Of a stretch of DNA of 64,000 nt, positions 56,606 through 64,000 are shown one piece after another. The stretch comes from Streptococcus sanguinis (lineage in GTDB: Bacteria; Bacillota; Bacilli; Lactobacillales; Streptococcaceae): contig NZ_JAKUVC010000002.1 of NCBI RefSeq assembly GCF_026781265.1, positions 620,001-684,000 of the forward strand, read 5' to 3'. Positions within the stretch are counted from its first letter, which is position 1, and every line of letters begins with the position of its first letter. The notes beneath the pieces are model-generated. The model saw only the letters and a list, made by a program, of their open reading frames with translations, was not told where the DNA came from and ran no database searches. A program made the position numbers and the translations under genes.

Positions 56606-59242
56606 TCAATAATCAACATGAGGTTCTATTTTTTCAGGAACTGCTGCTAGCAGGTCCGGAATAGCTGATTGCTTGCTGCCGCCGGCCATAGCCATATCTG
56701 ACTTACCGCCCCCTCGACCATCTACAATTGGTGCCAAAGCATTAACCAGTTTAAAAGCAAGAACATCATAAACTTTGCTGGCTACTAGCACATTAACCTT
56801 GTCACCAATAGCTGCGACCAGTACGAGAATATCTGAATAGTCCTTCTGCTTCCAAGTGTCTGCGAAGGTACGCAGGGCACCTGCATCAGAAACAGAGACC
56901 TGACTAGCGATAAAGCTATATCCATTTGCTTCTTGAACATTCTTGAAAACTTCACCAGAGGCCGCTGCTGCTGCCTTTTCCTTGAGCTCTGCATTCTCTT
57001 TTTGCAGTTGACGCAGCTGCTCTTGCAGCGCTTCTACCTTGTGAGGCACTTCCTTGATCTGCGGTGCCTTGAGGGTCGCTGCGATAGCCTTAAGAGCCTC
57101 TTCTTCCTCACGATAGGCTGTGAAAGCTTCCTTGCTGGTGACTGCCAAGATACGGCGAGTTCCAGATCCGATACCCTCTTCTTTGACAATCTTGAAAATA
57201 CCGATTTCAGAAGTGTTGCCTACGTGGGTTCCTCCGCAAAGCTCGACAGAGTAGTCGCCGATAGTTACGACACGAACTTCTTTACCATATTTTTCACCAA
57301 AGAGCGCCATGGCACCCATTTCCTTAGCCGTGTCAATATCCGTCTCTACTGTCTCAATGGCAAGGGCTTCCCAGATTTTCTCATTGACTTCTTGCTCAAT
57401 CGCGCGCAGCTCTTCTGCTGTCACCGCTTGGAAATGCGTAAAGTCAAAGCGCAGGAATTCTACTTCGTTCAGAGATCCTGCCTGGGTTGCATGGTTCCCA
57501 AGAACATTATGTAGAGCTGCATGCAAGAGGTGAGTCGCTGTATGGTTCTTCATAACACGATGGCGGCGGCTGTGGTCAATTTCCAGTTTATAGCTTTGAC
57601 CCAGAGCCAGAGGAGCCAAAACTTCTACAGTATGCAGCGGCTGACCATTTGGTGCTTTTTGCACATCCGTAACTTGCGCTACCAGATTGCCTGCTCCATC
57701 AAAGATTTGACCGTGGTCGGCCACCTGACCACCCATTTCTGCGTAGAATGGCGTTTCTGCAAAGATGAGAGCAGTTGTCCCTGTCTCAACAGATTCGACT
57801 GCTGCATCATCCGCTACGATAGCAAGGAGTTCAGCTGTCAGCTCTTCTTTTTCGTAGTTAAAGGTACTCTCTACGGTGATAGCCTGCAGGGTTTCATTTT
57901 GCATGCCCATTGAGCCGCCCTTGACGACAGACGCACGAGCCCGATCCTGCTGCTCTTTCATAGCTGCTTCAAAGCCAGCGCGGTCTACAGTCATGTCTGC
58001 TTCTTCAGCGATTTCCTCAGTCAACTCCAGCGGGAAACCGTAAGTATCGTAGAGTTTGAAGGCATCTTGACCAGAAATGACTGTTTGACCTTTTTCTTTC
58101 AGATCTGCTACGATGCCTTGGGCAAAGTGTTGACCAGAGTGCAGAGTACGAGCAAAAGACTCTTCCTCACTCTTGATAATCTTTTCAATAAAGTCTTGCT
58201 TTTCAAGAACTTCTGGATAGTAGCTTTCCATAATCTTGCCCACAGTTGGTACAAGTTTGTAAAGGAAAGGCTCATTGATACCCAACTTTTGGCCATGCAT
58301 TGAAGCACGACGAAGCAAACGACGAAGGACATAACCACGACCTTCATTTCCAGGAAGAGCGCCATCACCAATGGCAAAGGAAAGCGAGCGAATATGGTCT
58401 GCGATAACCTTGAAACTCATATTGTCGCCATCTTGGTCATATACCTTGCCAGACAGCTTCTCTACTTCACGAATGATTGGCATAAAGAGGTCAGTCTCAA
58501 AGTTGGTCTTAGCCCCTTGGATAACAGCGACCAAACGCTCCAAACCAGCGCCCGTATCAATGTTCTTGTGTGGCAATTCCTTGTACTCGCTACGCGGTAC
58601 AGCAGGGTCAGCGTTGAATTGTGACAAAACGATATTCCAGATTTCGATATAACGGTCGTTTTCAATATCTTCTTCTAAGAGACGAACCCCAATATTTTCT
58701 GGATCGAAAGCCTCACCTCGGTCAAAGAAAATCTCTGTATCTGGTCCAGAAGGTCCCGCACCGATTTCCCAGAAGTTGTCCTCAATCGGAATCAAATGAC
58801 TAGGCTCAACGCCCATAGCAATCCAGCGGTTGTAAGAGTCCTTGTCGTCTGGATAGTAGGTCATATAGAGCTTGTCTTTGGGAAAATCAAACCACTCAGG
58901 ACTAGTCAAAAGCTCATAAGCCCACTCAATCGCTTCATCACGGAAATAATCGCCGATAGAGAAATTGCCCAGCATTTCAAACATGGTATGGTGGCGGGCA
59001 GTCTTTCCGACATTTTCAATATCATTGGTTCGAATGGCCTTTTGAGCATTGGTAATCCGAGGATTCTCTGGAATAATGGTTCCGTCAAAGTATTTCTTGA
59101 GGGTCGCAACACCAGAGTTAATCCAGAGCAAGGTTGGATCGTTGACCGGCACCAAGCTGACAGATGGTTCTACTGCATGACCTTTCGTTGCCCAAAAATC
59201 CAGCCACATTTGACGAACCTGAGCACTTGACATTTGTTTCAT
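56606..59242 (-). CDS. alaS: Alanyl-tRNA synthetase
   Basis: 878 aa. The class II catalytic core ([22 protein letters not shown]), editing-domain [11 protein letters not shown] and CGGTH, and the C-terminal DHHA1/glycine-rich domain ([15 protein letters not shown]) are all present. AAGGAG is spaced 9 nt from the first ATG. It lies 37 nt after a LURP-one-like gene, and both appear to be under the T-box upstream of that gene. Confidence 0.97.
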   Translation of the reverse strand: MKQMSSAQVRQMWLDFWATKGHAVEPSVSLVPVNDPTLLWINSGVATLKKYFDGTIIPENPRITNAQKAIRTNDIENVGKTARHHTMFEMLGNFSIGDYFRDEAIEWAYELLTSPEWFDFPKDKLYMTYYPDDKDSYNRWIAMGVEPSHLIPIEDNFWEIGAGPSGPDTEIFFDRGEAFDPENIGVRLLEEDIENDRYIEIWNIVLSQFNADPAVPRSEYKELPHKNIDTGAGLERLVAVIQGAKTNFETDLFMPIIREVEKLSGKVYDQDGDNMSFKVIADHIRSLSFAIGDGALPGNEGRGYVLRRLLRRASMHGQKLGINEPFLYKLVPTVGKIMESYYPEVLEKQDFIEKIIKSEEESFARTLHSGQHFAQGIVADLKEKGQTVISGQDAFKLYDTYGFPLELTEEIAEEADMTVDRAGFEAAMKEQQDRARASVVKGGSMGMQNETLQAITVESTFNYEKEELTAELLAIVADDAAVESVETGTTALIFAETPFYAEMGGQVADHGQIFDGAGNLVAQVTDVQKAPNGQPLHTVEVLAPLALGQSYKLEIDHSRRHRVMKNHTATHLLHAALHNVLGNHATQAGSLNEVEFLRFDFTHFQAVTAEELRAIEQEVNEKIWEALAIETVETDIDTAKEMGAMALFGEKYGKEVRVVTIGDYSVELCGGTHVGNTSEIGIFKIVKEEGIGSGTRRILAVTSKEAFTAYREEEEALKAIAATLKAPQIKEVPHKVEALQEQLRQLQKENAELKEKAAAAASGEVFKNVQEANGYSFIASQVSVSDAGALRTFADTWKQKDYSDILVLVAAIGDKVNVLVASKVYDVLAFKLVNALAPIVDGRGGGKSDMAMAGGSKQSAIPDLLAAVPEKIEPHVDY

Positions 59243-59279
59243 TTGTTTTTTCTCCTTAAATTTTTTCTAAAAAATTGCA

Positions 59280-59765
59280 TTATGAGGACGAACTTTCCAG
59301 CATTTCGACATAATCAATAGCGATACAGAGGGAAATCACCAAATCTGAATAAGTCTCATCATAGACACTCACCTGATAAGTAGAGGTTAGATGGAAGAGC
59401 TCCTTGGTAATCTCTGCAACGACTTGATTGCTGTCATCCAGCAGACGAAAGTTCAAATCCCAGATGTTCCCTTCAACTCGAAGACCCAAATTATCAAATT
59501 TATACTTATCACGCAAAAAAGAGAATTTCTTACGGATATAAAAGCTATGCCCGCTGCTGAGTTTAATTTCAAACTGGGGCAGGAGGGTTATAAGGGTCTT
59601 GGTAATCTGACTGACGATTTGACCCTGACTATCATAGATAGTAAAGGTCTTAGGAATCTGGAAGAAAGAACCTTCCACTTGGTAATCCACATTTCCTCGA
59701 TCGTCCTTGATATCAAAGCGTTCGCCGCCTAAGCGAAATTTCTGTTTAACAAGATAGTTTTTCAT
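59280..59765 (-). CDS. LURP-one-related (YxjI-like) protein
   Basis: 161 aa from MKNYLVKQKFRLGGERFDIKDD, with GGAGG spaced 7 nt; the longer frame runs into the T-box. The beta-rich pattern (VEGSFFQIPKTFTIYD; GHSFYIRKKFSFLRDKY; GNIWDLNFRLLDD) is that of the LURP-one/scramblase-like fold. The function in bacteria is unknown. It stands between the T-box and alaS, so it should be induced when charged alanyl-tRNA runs low. Confidence 0.8.
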   Translation of the reverse strand: MKNYLVKQKFRLGGERFDIKDDRGNVDYQVEGSFFQIPKTFTIYDSQGQIVSQITKTLITLLPQFEIKLSSGHSFYIRKKFSFLRDKYKFDNLGLRVEGNIWDLNFRLLDDSNQVVAEITKELFHLTSTYQVSVYDETYSDLVISLCIAIDYVEMLESSSS

Positions 59766-59771
59766 TATATT

Positions 59772-59965
59772 ACCTCCAGAGTCAACATAAAAGACAAGTT
59801 CCTTGTCCGAAGGGCGAAAAACCGCGGTACCACCTTCATTCAATGAACTTGTCATTCTCATTTCGTATTCTATTTTGCTAGATGAGTAGCATGATTCTCC
59901 ATCTCAGATGGCTCGCAGCACCGCCAATTCTCTGAACTAAGAACTTGAAAAATCAATTCTCACCA
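59772..59965 (-). promoter_or_regulatory. T-box riboswitch leader (alanine type likely)
   Basis: The T-box core AAGGTGGTACCGCGG is present on the minus strand near 59834-59820. Upstream are Stem I features including CAGAGAATTGGCGGTG and a candidate GCU (Ala) specifier at 59890-59888. GACAAGTTC and GAACTTGTC are perfectly complementary and are followed by TTTT, the terminator arm. Uncharged tRNA-Ala should favour readthrough into the LURP-one gene and alaS. The specifier assignment is by eye. Confidence 0.85.
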
Positions 59966-59970
59966 GTCTT

Positions 59971-59999
59971 ATTATACTTGCTTATTCTCTTTTCGTCAA
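59971..59999 (-). promoter_or_regulatory. Promoter of the T-box leader
   Basis: TTGACG (59999-59994), a 17-nt spacer and a perfect TATAAT (59976-59971). It abuts the prsA stop codon, so no separate prsA terminator fits upstream of it. Confidence 0.85.
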
Positions 60000-60001
60000 C
60001 C

Positions 60002-61009
60002 TTATTCTGCGGCTGATGATGAAGCTTCCGCTGAACTGCTTTCAGCTGCTGAGCTAGATTCAGAAGTCTTTGAGCTGCTGGCAGCACTTGATGAAGAAGT
60101 TGAAGAACCTGTCGTTTCGATATACTGAGCAAAGATAGATTGGAAAGCACTGTCCTTAACCTTAATGTTGGCATCTTTCAACTCTTTCGCCACAACACTT
60201 TGGATGAAGCTAGTATCTTTTTCTTTTTGCGCAATGATAATCTTTTTCAGTTTATCTTTGTAGTCTTTCCAGTTAGAAGATTTCTCTGACTTCTTGACCA
60301 GCTTAACAATATAGTAGCTTGCTGAGTACTGTGAATCTGGCACAGTCACAAGGTCTGAAACGCCATTTTCTTCCAAAGCAAAGGCAGCTTTTTTGACAGC
60401 ATCTGGAACATCAGTAGAGCCAGAGTCAAACTTGATTTCTCCGCCTTTTTCCTTAGTGGCAGCATCGGTAGAGTTTTCCTTAGCGATTTGACTGAAGTCT
60501 GCTCCTTCTGCTTTAGCTTTTTCGAGAACTTCCTTACCTTTGTCTTCGCTGTCAACCTTGATGATTTGAGCTGTTACTTCTGGCGTGTAGTTTTCAAAGG
60601 CAGCCTTGTAGTTTTCGTCAGTCAGCTCTTTTTCAGCAGCCTTCTTAACGGCATGCTCTACCAGCATATTGGTGCGGATTTGCTCCTTGTAGGCATCTTC
60701 GGTCAATCCGTTTTGAGCCAAGACTTGGGCAAATGCTGTACCGTAAGCCGTTTTAGACTTTTCGAAAGCATCCTTAACATCCTTGTCTTTGACGTCTTTG
60801 CCGTATTTTTCTTCAAAGATATCTTTAATGGCCATCTGCAGCAAGACCTGCTGAGCTGCACCATTATTTTTCACTTGATCGTAAAATTCATTGACAGTAA
60901 TCGTGTTTCCTTTCATGGTCACGATATCCTTGCCTTCTGAGTTAGAACATGCTGCTAATACAGCGACTGACAAGAGTGTCACAGCTCCTGCAAATATTTT
61001 TTTCTTCAT
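60002..61009 (-). CDS. prsA: PrsA-like lipoprotein foldase (parvulin-type peptidyl-prolyl isomerase)
   Basis: 335 aa from MKKKIFAGAV. A lipobox LAAC places the lipid-modified Cys at residue 21. The parvulin domain lies at ~145-240 (AQIIKVDSEDKGKEVLEKAKAEGADFSQIAKENS). The last ~35 residues are almost only Ser, Ala, Glu and Thr, a low-complexity tail. It folds exported proteins outside the membrane. The order coiA-pepF-methyltransferase-prsA matches pneumococcus. A TGCTACAAT extended -10 lies near 61057-61049. Confidence 0.92.
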   Translation of the reverse strand: MKKKIFAGAVTLLSVAVLAACSNSEGKDIVTMKGNTITVNEFYDQVKNNGAAQQVLLQMAIKDIFEEKYGKDVKDKDVKDAFEKSKTAYGTAFAQVLAQNGLTEDAYKEQIRTNMLVEHAVKKAAEKELTDENYKAAFENYTPEVTAQIIKVDSEDKGKEVLEKAKAEGADFSQIAKENSTDAATKEKGGEIKFDSGSTDVPDAVKKAAFALEENGVSDLVTVPDSQYSASYYIVKLVKKSEKSSNWKDYKDKLKKIIIAQKEKDTSFIQSVVAKELKDANIKVKDSAFQSIFAQYIETTGSSTSSSSAASSSKTSESSSAAESSSAEASSSAAE

Positions 61010-61048
61010 TTTATATTGACTCCTTATTCTTAAAAGTTCATGTTTTCT

Positions 61049-61057
61049 ATTGTAGCA
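61049..61057 (-). promoter_or_regulatory. Extended -10 promoter of prsA
   Basis: TGCTACAAT on the minus strand, 39 nt before the prsA ATG, with AAGGAG before the gene. Confidence 0.55.
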
Positions 61058-61122
61058 CAAATTTGAATTGATATCTTAAGTTTTACTAAAAATTTTTGGA
61101 AATTAGGAAAAAATCAGAGATG

Positions 61123-61806
61123 TCATTTTTTTCTAATCATAAGCAGTCCATCTCCTAAGGGAAGAAGACTGGAAGTTAAATCTGAACTGTCCAAAGTTGC
61201 GTTAAAAAGACTATGCAGACCTCGGTAAATAGCCCGTTGACCGCGCTTAATGTCCTCAAAAGACTTGGCAACATCACCGCCTTGGAAGACATCATCAATG
61301 AGAATCAGCCCACCATGATTGAGGCGCTTGAGGACCTGAGGCAAAAACACCACATACTTAGACTTAGCAGAGTCCATAAAGACAAGGTCGTAAGAATCCT
61401 CCAGTGTCTCAAGCAAATCCATTGCGTCACCTTCCAGCAGGGTGATCTGCTGACGGCTATCATACTTAGCAAAATTAGCCTTGGCCAGCTCAATCATCTC
61501 TGGATTGCGATCAATAGTCGTAATCTGAGCCTGAGGAGCATGCTCCGCCATCAAAAGAGCCGAAAATCCAATAGCCGTCCCGATTTCTAAAATCTTCTCT
61601 GGCTGGAGACTTTCGAGTAGCAGGCGGAAGTAAGCCACTGTCTCATGGGGAATCACAGGTACATTTTCAGCTTTAGCAAAATCCTCCAGCTCCTTGAGTC
61701 CACCAGCGACCGGCTGGAGACGCTGTCTCATAAAGTCTACAATTTCTTCTTTGACCACTGGCCGGCGCATATTGGGATTAGAGTTTTGGTTATAAGTCTC
61801 GACCAT
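61123..61806 (-). CDS. SAM-dependent O-methyltransferase (TrmR/YrrM-like)
   Basis: 227 aa. The class I methyltransferase motif I is ILEIGTAIGFSALLMA; TTIDRNPEMIELAKANF, GDAMDLL and LVFMDSAKSKYVVFLP follow in order. Length and pattern fit the O-methyltransferase family 3; the Bacillus homologue TrmR methylates 5-hydroxyuridine in tRNA wobble positions, which is the most likely role. The ATG comes 1 nt after the pepF stop. Confidence 0.87.
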   Translation of the reverse strand: MVETYNQNSNPNMRRPVVKEEIVDFMRQRLQPVAGGLKELEDFAKAENVPVIPHETVAYFRLLLESLQPEKILEIGTAIGFSALLMAEHAPQAQITTIDRNPEMIELAKANFAKYDSRQQITLLEGDAMDLLETLEDSYDLVFMDSAKSKYVVFLPQVLKRLNHGGLILIDDVFQGGDVAKSFEDIKRGQRAIYRGLHSLFNATLDSSDLTSSLLPLGDGLLMIRKK

Positions 61807-61807
61807 C

Positions 61808-63610
61808 TTATGCTAATCCCAACTTTTCTACCAAGGCTTCAAATTCATCCAGACGACGCTCAAAGACAGCAAAAGCAGCATTTAGGTAGTCTTCTTTTTC
61901 CATATCCACACCTGCTTTCTTGATGACATTGAGTGGATAGTCAGAGTTCCCAGCTTTGAGATAGTCCAAATACTTGTCCTTGTCTTCCTGATTGCCATGG
62001 ACAATCTTTTCAGCCAAGGCAGAAGCTGCTGAAAAGCCTGTCGAATATTGGAAAACATAGTAATCATAGTAGAAATGCGGAATCCGAGCCCATTCGTACT
62101 GAATCTGCGGATTGTCTTCTTTTTTCAGTCCATAGTATTTTTCGTTCAAGTCAGCGTAGAGCTCATTGAGAAACTCGCTAGTCAAAACTTGACCTTCTTG
62201 GTCAGCCTTGTGGATTGCATGCTCAAACTCAGCAAACTGGGTTTGACGGAAGACCGTACCTCTAAAGCCATCCAAGAAGTGATTGAGGATAGCAAAGCGG
62301 GTAGCATCATCTTCTACTTCTTCCAAGAGCTTCTCTGTCAGGATATTTTCATTAGTCGTTGAAGCAATCTCAGCTAGGAAGATAGAATAGTCTCCATAGA
62401 CATAAGGCTGGGTCTCACGAGTATAACTTGAGTGCATACTGTGGCCTGTCTCGTGCACCAAGGTAAAGAGATTATCCAGCGTATCCTGCCAGTTAAGCAA
62501 CATAAAGGCATTGGTATCATAAGAACCGCCTGAGTATGCCCCTGAGCGCTTGCCTTGATTTTCATGAACATCAATCCAGCGCTCTGAGAAGGCTGTCTGC
62601 ACTCGGCTCAAATAATCCTCACCTAGAATAGCCAGGACTTCCTCAGACTTAGCCAAGGCTTCCTCATAAGTAAACTTGTAGTCTGTCTCTGACAAAGGTG
62701 TGTACATATCATACATCTTCAAATCAGAAATGCCTAAAATCTTCGCTCGCAAAGCGATATAACGCTGCAAGAGAGGCAAATGCTTATTGACAGCTGAAAC
62801 TAGGCTATCATAAACACTTTCTGGAATAAAGTCAGCTGACAAGGCTGCTTCACGGGCAGATGAAAACTTGCGGACTTTCGCATTGTAGTTGTGAACCTTG
62901 ACATTAGTCTGCAGAGTCTTAGCATAGGTATGCTGATACTGCTCGTATACGCTGTAGAGAGCCTCATAAGCTTCCTTACGGACCTCTCGGTTCTTAGACT
63001 CGACCAGGGTGATATAGTTACCGTGGCTGAGCTGAACTTCATTTCCATCTTCATCAAGCACCATGGGAAAGACGATATCTGCATTATCCAAGATAGCAAA
63101 GGTTTCGCCCGCTGCACCAAAAATTTCACCAGCACCGGCCAATAGCTCCTCTTCGCGCTGTGTTAAGATGTGGACTTTCTTTTTCAAAAGCTTGTCAAAA
63201 TAATGCTGATAAAGTTGCAAGGCTGGCTGCTCAGACAAGAAAGCTTGGTACTGCTCTTCTGTAATCGCCATAAATTCGGGCTCGTAGAAGGCAAAGCTTT
63301 GACCAAAATCGCTGTAAAGAGTCATGCCTTTAGCCTGATACTCTTGGTACTTAGCCACACGTGTATCTTGGTCATTCTTCATGTGAGCATAAGAATAAAG
63401 CTTTTCAATACGACGCATCAAGTCCAACTGTACTTCAGTCGTTGTTAAGAGACTGTCCGCTGAATCCAGCAAATGCCCAGCCAGACTAGCTGCTTTCTTC
63501 ACTTCTTCTGAAACCTGAGCCAACTCCGCTTCAAAGGCTTCATCTGTTGGGAAAATGGTACTCAAATCCCAAGTATATTTTTCTTCAATTTCATTTCTTT
63601 GTTTTGCCAT
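61808..63610 (-). CDS. pepF: Oligoendopeptidase F
   Basis: 600 aa from [16 protein letters not shown]. The M3B zinc motif is [14 protein letters not shown], with the downstream Glu in [11 protein letters not shown]. It cleaves short cytosolic peptides. It follows coiA by 35 nt, as in pneumococcus, where it sits downstream of the competence-induced coiA promoter. Confidence 0.95.
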   Translation of the reverse strand: MAKQRNEIEEKYTWDLSTIFPTDEAFEAELAQVSEEVKKAASLAGHLLDSADSLLTTTEVQLDLMRRIEKLYSYAHMKNDQDTRVAKYQEYQAKGMTLYSDFGQSFAFYEPEFMAITEEQYQAFLSEQPALQLYQHYFDKLLKKKVHILTQREEELLAGAGEIFGAAGETFAILDNADIVFPMVLDEDGNEVQLSHGNYITLVESKNREVRKEAYEALYSVYEQYQHTYAKTLQTNVKVHNYNAKVRKFSSAREAALSADFIPESVYDSLVSAVNKHLPLLQRYIALRAKILGISDLKMYDMYTPLSETDYKFTYEEALAKSEEVLAILGEDYLSRVQTAFSERWIDVHENQGKRSGAYSGGSYDTNAFMLLNWQDTLDNLFTLVHETGHSMHSSYTRETQPYVYGDYSIFLAEIASTTNENILTEKLLEEVEDDATRFAILNHFLDGFRGTVFRQTQFAEFEHAIHKADQEGQVLTSEFLNELYADLNEKYYGLKKEDNPQIQYEWARIPHFYYDYYVFQYSTGFSAASALAEKIVHGNQEDKDKYLDYLKAGNSDYPLNVIKKAGVDMEKEDYLNAAFAVFERRLDEFEALVEKLGLA

Positions 63611-63645
63611 AAAAAAATCCTCCGACTCCCCTATTCTATCACAAA

Positions 63646-64000
63646 TCAACGTAAAATCCTTGTATAAAAAGCCGGTGAATAAACAATTTGCAGATTTTTT
63701 TGCTGGAGATTGGCATAATAGGTCTCAAACTGCTGGTAATAGCCAGTCAGGTCATTAGTTATCTGACAGAAGGAGGCAGCTTGTATTGGTCGAATCTGTG
63801 GATAGAAATCCTCTGCAGTCTTAGTCAAGAGATTATCTCCAGCCTGGTAGAGCTGGGCCTGCAGCCTCATCCATCTAGGATGCTGGTAATAAAGCTGACG
63901 ACGGATATAATTGCAGATGTGCGGATCTTGCTGGGCCAGAAAGCTGGTCATCTCCTGCTTTTGAAAGGGCAAACGCAAAATGTCCAAAAGCTGGCCGTAA
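63646..64000 (-). CDS. coiA: Competence protein CoiA, 3' part only
   Basis: At least 118 codons are visible; the frame is open through the window edge (reads [17 protein letters not shown] at the edge), so the start lies outside. The C-terminal sequence ([28 protein letters not shown] end) and the position immediately before pepF fit CoiA, which protects and processes incoming single-stranded DNA during transformation. The assignment rests mainly on synteny. Confidence 0.72.
   Translation of the reverse strand, partial: YGQLLDILRLPFQKQEMTSFLAQQDPHICNYIRRQLYYQHPRWMRLQAQLYQAGDNLLTKTAEDFYPQIRPIQAASFCQITNDLTGYYQQFETYYANLQQKNLQIVYSPAFYTRILR

Overview
The window looks like chromosomal core sequence of a sanguinis-group Streptococcus (S. 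sanguinis or a close relative). This is inferred from protein content and gene order: a class Ib ribonucleotide reductase cluster nrdH-nrdE-nrdK-nrdF, a five-gene glycogen operon, a complete argCJBD operon, murT-gatD, cdaA-cdaR-glmM, epuA-endA, an Rgg regulator, an LPXTG surface protein, gapN, and the coiA-pepF-methyltransferase-prsA order. Shine-Dalgarno sites are AAGGAG/GGAGG and promoters are of the SigA type. I saw no prophage, insertion sequence, CRISPR array, rRNA or tRNA. Most genes lie on the minus strand.

Layout. 1-3.2 kb: whiA, yvcK, rapZ and ridA. 3.5-5.1 kb (plus): a nucleoside hydrolase and an ECF S-component. 5.1-8.6 kb: a 53-aa protein, obg, a DUF4044 protein and an LPXTG adhesin. 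8.7-11.8 kb: the c-di-AMP/cell-wall operon cdaA-cdaR-glmM. 12-14.4 kb (plus): murT-gatD and a LapA-like protein. 14.4-16.5 kb: an Rgg regulator and an MFS transporter. 17-20 kb: an ABC-F ATPase, a matrixin-like metalloprotease and a membrane protein. 20.2-22.9 kb: DUF1146, murA, epuA and endA. 23.1-29.4 kb: the F-ATPase operon in the streptococcal order atpEBFHAGDC. 29.6-31.2 kb: manA and a PAP2 phosphatase. 31.4-39.6 kb: glgB-C-D-A-P, in which glgP has a frameshift in an A8 tract. 40-43.6 kb: gapN and ptsHI. 44-47.9 kb (plus): nrdHEKF. 48-52.1 kb: a lipid kinase, then a compact accessory operon. 52.3-56.4 kb: argCJBD. 56.6-60 kb: a T-box leader, a LURP-one-like gene and alaS. 60-64 kb: prsA, an O-methyltransferase, pepF and the 3' part of coiA.

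How it fits together. The window links sugar uptake (PTS HPr/EI, mannose-6-P isomerase), NADPH-forming glycolysis (GapN), carbon storage (glycogen), proton extrusion (F-ATPase), wall-precursor supply and amidation (GlmM, MurA, MurT/GatD), and deoxynucleotide synthesis. Readable control sites match this: cre-like sequences at ptsHI, glg and atp, a perfect CodY box in the gapN promoter, ARG boxes at argC, two NrdR boxes at nrdH, a T-box before alaS, and a perfect CiaR direct repeat between ptsH and nrdH.

The strongest candidate for an undescribed system is the operon at 49083-52098: an Xre regulator, an unlisted 34-aa peptide gene with 4-nt overlaps on both sides, DUF3169, a DUF3267 zincin-like membrane protein and two CPBP (Abi) membrane proteases, preceded by a perfect inverted repeat overlapping the -35. 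Other notable points are the glgP frameshift, twin 14-bp palindromes upstream of glgB, three probable leaderless genes, and the T-box that drives a LURP-one gene together with alaS.
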